From positions 3,472,001 to 3,536,000 of the forward strand of contig JAYJMM010000039.1 in the NCBI GenBank assembly GCA_037349105.1: a stretch of DNA of 64,000 nucleotides, given 5' to 3'. Shown one piece after another: positions 13,601 to 24,800 of this stretch (position 1 is its first letter; the number at the start of each line of letters is the position of its first letter). Both the position numbers and the translations under genes were made by a program. The DNA is from Limnomonas spitsbergensis. Lineage: Eukaryota > Chlorophyta > Chlorophyceae > Chlamydomonadales. A model generated the notes under the pieces. The model ran no database searches. It had not been told where the DNA came from and saw only the letters and a program-made list of their open reading frames with translations.

Positions 13601-16600
13601 CCCCCCAAACATTACTGTTGCCCCCCCCCAAACATCACTGTTGCCCCCCCCAACCATCACTGTTGCCCCCCCCCAAACATCACTGTTGCCCCCCCCCAAA
13701 CATTACTGTTGCCCCCCCCCAAACATTACTGTTGCCCCCCCCCAAACATTACTGTTGCCCCCCCCAACCATCACTGTTGCCCCCCCCCCAAACATCACTG
13801 TTGCCCCCCCCAACCATCACTGTTGCCCCCCCCCCAAACATTACTGTTGCCCCCCCCAACCATTACTGTTGCCCCCCCCCAAACATTACTGTTGCCCCCC
13901 CCCAAACATCACTGTTGCCCCCCCCCAAACATTACTGTTGCCCCCCCCAAACATTACTGTTGCCCCCCCCCCAAACATTACTGTTGCCCCCCCCAAACAT
14001 TACTGTTGCCCCCCCCCAAACATTACTGTTGCCCCCCCCCAAACATTACTGTTGCCCCCCCCCAAACATTACTGTTGCCCCCCCCAAACATTACTGTTGC
14101 CCCCCCCCAAACATTACTGTTGCCCCCCCCCAAACATCACTGTTGCCCCCCCCCAAACATTACTGTTGCCCCCCCCAAACATTACTGTTGCCCCCCCCCA
14201 AACATTACTGTTGCCCCCCCCAAACATTACTGTTGCCCCCCCCCAAACATTACTGTTGCCCCCCCCCAAACATTACTGTTGCCCCCCCCAAACATTACTG
14301 TTGCCCCCCCCCAAACATTACTGTTGCCCCCCCCCCAAACATTACTGTTGCCCCCCCCAAACATTACTGTTGCCCCCCCCCAAACATTACTGTTGCCCCC
14401 CCCCCAAACATCACTGTTGCCCCCCCCCAAACATTACTGTTGCCCCCCCCAAACATTACTGTTGCCCCCCCCCAAACATTACTGTTGCCCCCCCCAAACA
14501 TTACTGTTGCCCCCCCCCAAACATTACTGTTGCCCCCCCCCAAACATTACTGTTGCCCCCCCCAAACATTACTGTTGCCCCCCCCAACCATCACTGTTGC
14601 CCCCCCCAACCATTACTGTTGCCCCCCCCCAAACATTACTGTTGCCCCCCCCAACCATCACTGTTGCCCCCCCCCCAAACATCACTGTTGCCCCCCCCCA
14701 AACATCACTGTTGCCCCCCCCCAAACATTACTGTTGCCCCCCCCCAAACATTACTGTTGCCCCCCCCCCCAAACATCACTGTTGCCCCCCCCCAAACATC
14801 ACTGTTGCCCCCCCCCAACCATCACTGTTGCCCCCCCCAAACATTACTGTTGCCCCCCCCCAAACATTACTGTTGCCCCCCCCAACCATCACTGTTGCCC
14901 CCCCCCAAACATCACTGTTGCCCCCCCCCAAACATCACTGTTGCCCCCCCCCAAACATTACTGTTGCCCCCCCCCAAACATTACTGTTGCCCCCCCCCAA
15001 ACATTACTGTTGCCCCCCCCCAAACATTACTGTTGCCCCCCCCAAACATTACTGTTGCCCCCCCAAACATTACTGTTGCCCCCCCCAAACATTACTGTTG
15101 CCCCCCCCCAAACATTACTGTTGCCCCCCCCAACCATCACTGTTGCCCCCCCCCCCAAACATCACTGTTGCCCCCCCCAAACATTACTGTTGCCCCCCCC
15201 CAAACATCACTGTTGCCCCCCCCCAAACATTACTGTTGCCCCCCCCCAAACATTACTGTTGCCCCCCCCCAAAGATTACTGTTGCCCCCCCCCAAACATT
15301 ACTGTTGCCCCCCCCAAACATTACTGTTGCCCCCCCCCAAACATTACTGTTGCCCCCCCCCAAACATTACTGTTGCCCCCCCCAAACATTACTGTTGCCC
15401 CCCCCAAACATTACTGTTGCCCCCCCCAAACATCACTGTTGCCCCCCCCCCCCAAACATTACTGTTGCCCCCCCCAACCATCACTGTTGCCCCCCCCCCA
15501 ACCATCACTGTTGCCCCCCCCAAACATTACTGTTGCCCCCCCCCCAAACATCACTGTTGCCCCCCCCCCAAACATTACTGTTGCCCCCCCCAAACATTAC
15601 TGTTGCCCCCCCCCAAACATCACTGTTGCCCCCCCCCAAACATCACTGTTGCCCCCCCCCAAACATTACTGTTGCCCCCCCCAACCATCACTGTTGCCCC
15701 CCCCCCAAACATCACTGTTGCCCCCCCCCAAACATCACTGTTGCCCCCCCCCAAACATTACTGTTGCCCCCCCCCAAACATTACTGTTGCCCCCCCCCCA
15801 AACATTACTGTTGCCCCCCCCCAAACATTACTGTTGCCCCCCCCAAACATTACTGTTGCCCCCCCCAAACATTACTGTTGCCCCCCCCAAACATTACTGT
15901 TGCCCCCCCCCAAACATTACTGTTGCCCCCCCCAAACATTACTGTTGCCCCCCCCCAAACATTACTGTTGCCCCCCCCAAACATTACTGTTGCCCCCCCC
16001 CAAACATTACTGTTGCCCCCCCCAACCATCACTGTTGCCCCCCCCCAAACATTACTGTTGCCCCCCCCAAACATTACTGTTGCCCCCCCCAAACATTACT
16101 GTTGCCCCCCCCCAAACATTACTGTTGCCCCCCCCCAAACATTACTGTTGCCCCCCCCAACCATCACTGTTGCCCCCCCCAACCATCACTGTTGCCCCCC
16201 CCAAACATCACTGTTGCCCCCCCCCAAACATTACTGTTGCCCCCCCCAAACATTACTGTTGCCCCCCCCAAACATTACTGTTGCCCCCCCCAAACATTAC
16301 TGTTGCCCCCCCCCCAACATTACTGTTGCCCCCCCCCAAACATTACTGTTGCCCCCCCCAAACATTACTGTTGCCCCCCCCAAACATTACTGTTGCCCCC
16401 CCCCAAACATTACTGTTGCCCCCCCCAACCATCACTGTTGCCCCCCCCAAACATCACTGTTGCCCCCCCCCAAACATCACTGTTGCCCCCCCCCAAACAT
16501 TACTGTTGCCCCCCCCAAACATTACTGTTGCCCCCCCCCAAACATTACTGTTGCCCCCCCCCAAACATTACTGTTGCCCCCCCCCAAACATCACTGTTGC
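10650..16600. repeat. Higher-order repeat copy 2 inside the minisatellite
   Basis: This is the second copy of the roughly 6.1 kb block. It carries the same rare landmarks: ATAACTG at 11,251, CCCTCCCCC near 11,310, paired GTTACCCC units near 12,252 and 12,320, and AAAGATT at 15,271. The two ATAACTG units hold the only in-frame stops that interrupt the plus-strand frames in the array. Confidence 0.8.
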
Positions 16601-17049
16601 CCCCCCCAAACATTACTGTTGCCCCCCCCAAACATTACTGTTGCCCCCCCCCAAACATTACTGTTGCCCCCCCCAACCATCACTGTTGCCCCCCCCAAAC
16701 ATCACTGTTGCCCCCCCCCAAACATTACTGTTGCCCCCCCCAAACATTACTGTTGCCCCCCCCAAACATTACTGTTGCCCCCCCCCAAACATTACTGTTG
16801 CCCCCCCCCAAACATTACTGTTGCCCCCCCCCAAACATCACTGTTGCCCCCCCCCAAACATTACTGTTGCCCCCCCCAAACATTACTGTTGCCCCCCCCC
16901 AAACATTACTGTTGCCCCCCCCAAACATTACTGTTGCCCCCCCCCAAACATTACTGTTGCCCCCCCCCAAACATTACTGTTGCCCCCCCCCAAACATTAC
17001 TGTTGCCCCCCCCCAAACATTACTGTTGCCCCCCCCCAAACATTACTGT

Positions 17050-18378
17050 TGCCCCCCTCCAAACATTACTGTTGCCCCCCCCCAAACATTACTGTTGCCC
17101 CCCCCAAACATTACTGTTGCCCCCCCCCAAACATTACTGTTGCCCCCCCCAACCATTACTGTTGCCCCCCCCAAACATCACTGTTGCCCCCCCCAACCAT
17201 TACTGTTGCCCCCCCCCAAACATCACTGTTGCCCCCCCCCAAACATCACTGTTGCCCCCCTCCAAACATCACTGTTGCCCCCCTCCAAACATTACTGTTG
17301 CCCCCCTCCAAACATTACTGTTGCCCCCCCCAAACATCACTGTTGCCCCCCTCCAAACATCACTGTTGCCCCCCTCCAAACATCACTGTTGCCCCCCCCC
17401 AAACATCACTGTTGCCCCCCCCCAAACATTACTGTTGCCCCCCTCCAAACATTACTGTTGCCCCCCTCCAAACATCACTGTTGCCCCCCTCCAAACATCA
17501 CTGTTGCCCCCCTCCAAACATCACTGTTGCCCCCCTCCAAACATCACTGTTGCCCCCCCCCAAACATCACTGTTGCCCCCCCCCAAACATTACTGTTGCC
17601 CCCCTCCAAACATTACTGTTGCCCCCCTCCAAACATTACTGTTGCCCCCCCCCAAACATCACTGTTGCCCCCCTCCAAACATCACTGTTGCCCCCCTCCA
17701 AACATCACTGTTGCCCCCCCCCAAACATCACTGTTGCCCCCCCCCAAACATTACTGTTGCCCCCCTCCAAACATTACTGTTGCCCCCCTCCAAACATTAC
17801 TGTTGCCCCCCCCCAAACATTACTGTTGCCCCCCCCCAAACATCACTGTTGCCCCCCCCCAAACATTACTGTTGCCCCCCTCCAAACATTACTGTTGCCC
17901 CCCTCCAAACATTACTGTTGCCCCCCCCCAAACATCACTGTTGCCCCCCCCCAAACATCACTGTTGCCCCCCCCCAAACATTACTGTTGCCCCCCTCCAA
18001 ACATTACTGTTGCCCCCCTCCAAACATTACTGTTGCCCCCCCCCAAACATTACTGTTGCCCCCCCCCAAACATTACTGTTGCCCCCCCCCAAACATTACT
18101 GTTGCCCCCCCCCAAACATTACTGTTGCCCCCCCCCAAACATTACTGTTGCCCCCCTCCAAACATTACTGTTGCCCCCCCCCAAACATCACTGTTGCCCC
18201 CCTCCAAACATTACTGTTGCCCCCCTCCAAACATTACTGTTGCCCCCCTCCAAACATTACTGTTGCCCCCCCCCAAACATTACTGTTGCCCCCCTCCAAA
18301 CATCACTGTTGCCCCCCCCCAAACATTACTGTTGCCCCCCTCCAAACATTACTGTTGCCCCCCTCCAAACATTGGTAG
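17050..18378. repeat. Exon-proximal subdomain of the array (CCCCCCTCC variant)
   Basis: In the last 1.3 kb many units read CCCCCCTCC instead of an unbroken C run. This variant is almost absent elsewhere; a few shorter CCCCCTCC units occur near 720, 925 and 1,085. AACCAT units, common between 5 and 16.7 kb, are scarce here. The end next to the gene is therefore a distinct sequence class. Confidence 0.85.
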
Positions 18379-18389
18379 TTTGGTACCCC

Positions 18390-18600
18390 CCACCTTGATT
18401 CCGAAAGGCTTGAACTCCGGGTCAGTGATGCGGATCCGCAGCTCCCCACCCAATGCACATTGAAGACTGGAATGCCCTCAATAATAATCGGAGAATTGTA
18501 ACCCCATGAAAAACCACCCCCAAAACAATGTCCTCCCTCACCTTTATTCCAAAAGGCTTGAACTCCGGGTTGGTGATGCGGATCCGCACCTCCCTACCCA
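18390..18600 (-). repeat. Two extra copies of the exon 10 3' half
   Basis: Each copy encodes a near-identical RIRIT(N/D)PEFKPFGIK and a potential donor (GTGAGG, then GTGGGG). Spacing from the true exon is about 141 and then 148 bp. The lower copy abuts the giant minisatellite. Confidence 0.9.
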
Positions 18601-18682
18601 CTTTCAAGTCTTCAATATTATAATATCTCTGATAATTTAAGTCCCACAGCCCCGACCCCCCAAAAGCATTGCAACCACTCAC

Positions 18683-18823
18683 CTTGACTCCGAAAGGCTT
18701 GAACTCGGGGTCGGTGATGCGGATCCGGACCTCCCCGCCTTCCACCGCCTCCTTGAGGTCAGCCAGCAGCCCGCTGATGTCCCCCTGCCCCGCCAGGCGC
18801 CTCCGCACTAGCTCAATCACAGC
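18683..18823 (-). CDS. Phosphohexomutase exon 10 (last exon in the window)
   Basis: 47 codons in phase 0: AVIELVRRRLAGQGD, LLADLKEAVEGG, EVRIRITDPEFKPFGVK, then donor GTGAGT. Two further copies of its 3' half follow at 18,536-18,600 and 18,392-18,440. Translation past the donor stays open in frame through the second copy and ends at 18,422. Confidence 0.88.
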
Positions 18824-21800
18824 CTACATCAGGGTTCAGGGTCCAGGGTTCAGCGTTCAGGGTTAAGAGTTCAGAGTTGAGGGTCCAGTTCTCCCCCCCC
18901 CCGGGAAGCTGGGGGACAGGGCAGGGCACATCGCGTGAATGAATCCGGGTTTGGAAACAGGACTCTAGGCTGTTCTCCCCCTGCCCCACCAGGCGCCTGC
19001 ACACCAGCTGGACCCCAGCCTAGCTCAGGGTTCAGAGGGCAGAGCTGAGGCTTATTTCCCCCCCCAGGGAGCGCAGGGGGAGAGGGGGCGGCACATCACG
19101 TTCAGGAAGCCGTACTTGGAAATTGGGCCAAGGTGGATTTTGAGATTCAGGAATTGCAATCATGAAAAGGTCCCGAAGAGCACAGAGAACAGCGGGGCCC
19201 ACGCATGCGTGACCCGCAGCACCATAGAGGGAGAATTGCCCAGCCTGGCCCTGTCACGGGTATCCATGAACCCTGAACCCTTACATCAGGGGAGATCACT
19301 TCCTATGCCTGATCCTGTTCCTTACACCTGCGGTTCGTATTCCCAACCGTCCCCACACTTGCAGTTCCAGGTATGAACAATCATCGAGGTACCACCCCAA
19401 CAGTTGCGCTCAGACACACTGTGACCTTTATCTCACCCTCCCTCCCCACACCTGTACTGCCAGGTATGAAACATCCTCCAAGCACACATTTTTTCTGGAC
19501 ATTCCCGTGACCCCTCCCTTCCCCCACACCTGTACTGCCAGGTATGAACCATCATCCAAGTACAACTTTTTCTTGACAAACCCGTGACCCCTCCCTCACC
19601 CCACACCTGTACTGCCAGGTATGAACCATCATCCAGGTACCAGTTCTTGACATCCCCCATGACCCCTCCCTCACCCCACACACCTGTACTGCCAGGTATG
19701 AACCATCATCCAGGCACAATTTGTTCTTAACGGCCCCATGACCCCTCCCTCACCCCACACACCTATACTGCCAGGTATGAACCATCATCCAAGTACCAGT
19801 TGTTCTCAACGTCCCCATGACCCCTCCCTCACCCCACACCTGTACTGTCAGGTATGAAACATCATCCAAGTACACGTTTCTTGCCCCTTCCCACCCCACA
19901 CACCTGTACTGCCAGGTATGAAACATCATCCAAGTACACGTTTCTTGCCTCTCCCTCACCCCACACACCTGTACTGCCAGGTATGAACCATCATCCAGGT
20001 ACCAGTTGTTCTTGACGGCCCCGTGGCCGCTCGTCTCCATCATCAAGTGGCACTCCTCGCCCGCCTTGTTCAGAGAGATGCCCTTGGAGATGACGTTCTT
20101 GTATCCGCGCTTAAAACTGGGATGAAGAGAGAAGAGGGGGGGGGGGGCGGATTGGGAGCAGGTCAGGGGGGGGGATGAGTAGAGCATCTTCTTCTAGCCG
20201 CGCTTGAAGCTGGGATGAAGAGAGAAGGGGGGGGGGGGACGGATTGGGAGCAGTTCAGGGGGCTCAGCATCCATGTCATACCGAGTTTCGTGTCCCAGCA
20301 CCCCCTTTCAACTTCTCCAACCCCAGCAGCGCCCTCCCCTCCCGCTCCAAAATCCTCCACCCCTAGATGCTTCCCTCTCTTGCCCTTGCCGCACTCTCAC
20401 CGCAAGTGCTTGCCCCCAAGGTGGTTGATGAAGTCCGTGAGCCCTAACCCTACACTACACCACCGCCTAGATACTTCCCCCACCGCCCCTTCCCCCCAGG
20501 TGCTACTCTTTCTCACCGCAGGTGCTTGCCCCCAAGGTGGTTGATGAAGTCTGTGAGTCCATTGCTGGTGACCGAGTCCGTGACGATGGTGGAGCTAGGG
20601 TGCTCCCTCAGCGTGATGGCCGACATAAGGGCAATGAACCGGTTGCTGAGGAGGGGGGAAATGGCCAACAGCAAGGGTTCAGGCGGTAACAGGGGTCGTG
20701 AAAACACATAGAAACGATGGCGGACATGAAGGCGGTAACCGGTTGCTGATGAGAGAGGGAGTGAAGGCAAGAGGCAAGGCGGCAACTGGACTCCTTCTGG
20801 GGGGTAGAGGGGGCGGGGGGGGACCCGTAAGATTCCCTCTAGGTGTGTGATTGCGGATATGAGGGCAATGAATCAGTTGCTGATCCGGGGGGGAGAAACA
20901 ACAGGGGTGTAGTGGCAGCAGGGGTTGGGGTGGAGATAGGGGCAAGGTGGCATCATGATGGCGGACATGAGGGCAATGGGCTGGTTGCTGCTCAGGGGGG
21001 AAGTGGCAACATCAAGGGGCAAGGCGCCAACATGACTCATCCTACTCATGATACATGAGTCATGACAAGCACATAGTTGTGTGATGGCTGGCTTACAGGT
21101 GATGGACTGGTGGCTGGTCAAGAAGAATACATGGACACCTGGACAACAGGGGGTGAGGCCGTGGTGGAGCAGCACCAGCAGGGGGGCATGGCGGCAGCAG
21201 GAGGGGAGGCGAGGGCCACTGCCGGCGCGCCCGAGTCATGAGACCAATACACAAGAGCACTTATGAGTAACAGACTTATGTGATGCATCTAGGTGCCTGC
21301 CTTGGTGCAAGACCTAGCTGCTAGGCAGCTGCCGCCTGGTGGGGGAAGGGAGGGGGATATGCACCCAGTGACGCAGGATGCTCACCTGTGTTGGTGCAGC
21401 ATGTAGCTGCTAGGCAGCTGCCGCCCAACAGGGGGAAAGGATATGGGGGATATGCACGCAGGGACGCAGGACGCTCACCTGTTGATCTCCCTCCCAGAGC
21501 TGTCCACAATGGCAGACCTGACAAGAAGGAGGGTCGGGGTCAGGGTTTGATTACTTCAAGGCTACGGTCAGGGTGTATACATCAGGGTCAAGGGTCAGGG
21601 GTCAAGGTCAGGGTCGGGATAAAGGCAAGGTCCAGGTTAAATATCTCTGGATTGGGAAAAAGTAAGTAATAGGGTCGGGACAAGGGCAAGGTGCAGGGTA
21701 AATATCTCTGGATTTTGGGACCCTACTTGAAGGTCAGGGTCCGGATTTTATACCTCAAGGGAAGGTCGGCAAGGGAGGGGAGGCCCACTGGCCCTGGACC

Positions 21801-24800
21801 CTAAGCCTGAAACCTGAAGGGCTTGCAAGGGCATGCAAAGGAAGGTCGGCAAGGGAGGGGTGATCCACTGGCCCTGGACCCCAAGCCTGAAACCCTAAGC
21901 CTGAGTCCCGGGTGCTACCTATCCACATCCTTGTCAAAGACGATGCGCAGGTCCGCCTCAAACTCCCGGACAGCGGCGGAGCTTGGTTGAGGGTGTAGGG
22001 TTTTAGGGTTTATACTCCATGCTTCAGGGGGGTCCACTAGCCTTACCTATCCACATCCGTATCAAAGACAATACCCAGGTCCGCCTTGGACTCCCGGACA
22101 GCAGCGGAGCCTGAGGCCATCGCGGAGGGATGCTCGGGGTTGGGCACGTGGTTGGGGAAGCTGCCATCGGGATCCAGGAAGCGGCTGCCGGTGACATCGG
22201 CACCCAGCGGGGCTAGGACCTGAGGGGCAATGGACATGTGAGATGTAGGAGGGAGGAGGGTGGGAGGGAGGAGAGGGAGGGAGAGAGAAGAGAGGGAGGG
22301 TCACATGGGAGAGGGAGGGTTACATGAGAGAGGTAGGAAGGAGGAGGGTGAGAGGGAGGAGAGAAGGGGTGTCACATGGGAGAGGTAGGAGACGTAGGAA
22401 AGAGGAGGGTCAGAAGGAGGACAGAGGGAGGGTGAGGGGTAGGTGGGAGGGAGTGTGAGGAGTAGGACAGAGGTAGGAGGGAGGGTGCTCAACCACAATT
22501 TGCAGCCCCGCTACCAGAAAGGCATCATACATCTACATCGCTGGTCATGTTGAAAGCACACACTTCTTACCATGTCAGCAAAGAAGCCTCCGGAGCCGTT
22601 GCCTGCATCCACCACAATGTGCAGCCCGGCCAGCGGGAACTGGTAGTTGTCCTTGCTGTCGACACCCTTCTTGATCAGGTCCCGCAGGAAGGCGGAATAC
22701 ACAGGCAAGAAGTCCACCTGAAGAGGTCGGGGGTTGATCTCCAGGGTTACACGTTAAGGTTAGGGTTAGAAGGTAGGGTGCATTGGCAGGAAGTCCACCA
22801 GGGGGAAGTTTGAGGGCTGAGGATGAAATCTCCAGGGTTACACGTTTAAAATAGGGTCAGAAGGTGGGGTGGATTGGCAGCAAGTCCACCTGATGAGGGG
22901 GGGGGGTAATCTTCAGGGTTACATGCTTGTGGTAGGGGTAGAAGGTGGGGTGTATAGGCAGGAGGACCGCCTGGGAGAAGTTTGAGGGTATAGGATTCAA
23001 TCTGCATGGTTCAATCTGGAATGTATGGCCAGAAAGGCAGAGCATACAGGCAAGAGGTGCACCTCGGATGGGGGGTGGATGTCGAGGGTTTATGATTAAA
23101 ATTACCGGCTTGAATGTGCAGAGTATGTCTAGAAAGGCAGGGTGCACAAGCACCTACCCATCCCCTGCAGCATTCCCCCACCCCCCCTTGGGGCACTCAT
23201 CTATCTGCGGCTATCGCACCTTTTGCGGCTCTCTCTTCCCCCCTGCATCCCTGGGTCTCTCTTCCTCCGATGGCTCTTCACCCCCCATCCCCCACCCGGC
23301 CGCTCTCCCCTCCTGCAGGTCTCCCCCCTACCTCCCGGGGCTCTTCCTCTCCCTCACCTGTTCTCCCCTGTGCACCAACGGGCGTCACCACCTGCGCAGA
23401 TGTGAGCAGGTGTCCTCCCTCTGACATACAGCCCTACCACCCTGCACAGCCCCCCTCCCCCCACCTGCAGCAGGTCTCACCTTCCTTACAGCAGTGGGCC
23501 TCACCACCAGGGCAGATATCAGCAGGTGGCCTCCCTCAGACATGCATTTCCCCCCCCTTCCCCCATGCAGCAGGTCTCACCTTCCCTACAGCAGTGGGCG
23601 TCACCGCCAGCGCGGATGTCAGCAGGTGGCCTCCCTCCGACATCGGCTCTCCAGCCAGGACACCAGCCTGGGCGCACGCCTGTAGAGAACGAGGGGGGCG
23701 GGGGGCATGTGGGCGCAGCGGCGCTGGAGGGCCCGGCACACTACTCATGTACACGCTGGGAAGGAGATGAAAAGATGGAGGGGGGCATGTGGGCGCAGCG
23801 ACGGTGTAGGGCCCGGCACACTACTCATGTACACGCTGAGAAGGAGATGAAAGGGTGGAGGGGGGCATGTGGGCGCAGCGGCGCTGGAGGGCGTGGCACA
23901 CTTCTCATGTACACGCTGGGAAGGAGATGAAAAGGTGGAGGGGGGCATGTGGGCGCAGCGGCGCTGGAGGGCCCGGCACACTACTCATGCACACGCTGGG
24001 AAGGAGATGAAAGGGTGGAGGGGGGCATGTGGGCGCAGCGGCGCTGGAGGGCTTAGCACACTTCTCATGTACACGCTGGGAAGGAGATGAAAAGATGGAG
24101 GGGGGCATGTGGGCGCAGCGGCGCTGGAGGGCCCGGCACACTTCTCATGTACACGCTGGGAAGGAGATGAAAGGGTGGAGGGGGGCATGTGGGCGCAGCG
24201 GCGCTGGAGGGCTTGGCACACTACTCATGTACACGCTGGGAAGGAGATGAAAGGGTGGAGGGGGGCATGTGGGCGCAGCGGCGCTGGAGGGCTTGGCACA
24301 CTACTCATGTACACGCTGGGAAGGAGATGAAAGGGTGGAGGGGGGCATGTGGGCGCAGCGGCGCTGGAGGGCTTGGCACACTACTCATGTACACGCTGGG
24401 AACGAGATGCAAAGGTGGAGGGGGGCATGTGGGCGCAGCGGCGCTGGAAGGGCCCGGCACACTACTCATGTACACGCTGGGAAGGACATGAAAAGGTGGA
24501 GGGGGGCATGTGGGCGCAGCGGCGCTGGAGGGCCTGGCACACTACTCATGTACACGCTGGGAAGAAGATGCAAAGGTGGAGGGGGGCATGTGGGCGCAGC
24601 GGCGCTGGAAGGGCCCGGCACACTACTCATGTACACGCTGGGAAGGAGATGAAAAGGTGGAGGGGGGCATGTGGGCGCAGCGGCGCTGGAGGGCCCGGCA
24701 CACTTCTCATGTACACGCTGGGAAGGAGATGAAAAGATGGAGGGGGGCATGTGGGCGCAGCAGCGCTGGAGGGCCCGGCATACTTCTCATGTACACGCTG

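Larger units (their letters stand above)
1..18378. repeat. 18.4 kb minisatellite of 22-23 bp units
   Basis: About 800 head-to-tail units fill the first 18.4 kb. Each unit is AAACAT(T/C)ACTGTTG followed by a run of usually 8 or 9 C. The variants are AACCAT for AAACAT, T or C at the middle position, and C-run lengths of about 7 to 13. No unit contains a stop in any plus frame and most units are not a multiple of 3 long, so all three plus frames stay open for kilobases and encode a 23-residue Pro/Cys/Leu/Thr periodicity. This is a property of the repeat, not evidence of a protein. The plus strand is strongly C-rich and G-poor, so the minus strand presents hundreds of G8-G9 runs. The array starts at or before the window edge and ends directly against a degenerate copy of phosphohexomutase exon 10. 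Confidence 0.98.

Noticed and set aside
6893..16092. Short glycine-rich minus-strand frames in the array
   Set aside because: They occur only where unit lengths happen to keep the TAA/TGA of the reverse unit out of frame.
4..18463. Very long plus-strand frames (up to about 6,100 codons) of Pro/Cys/Leu/Thr repeats
   Set aside because: The 22-23 bp unit lacks stops in all three frames, so every frame is open at once; there is no start context, signal peptide or non-repeat domain.
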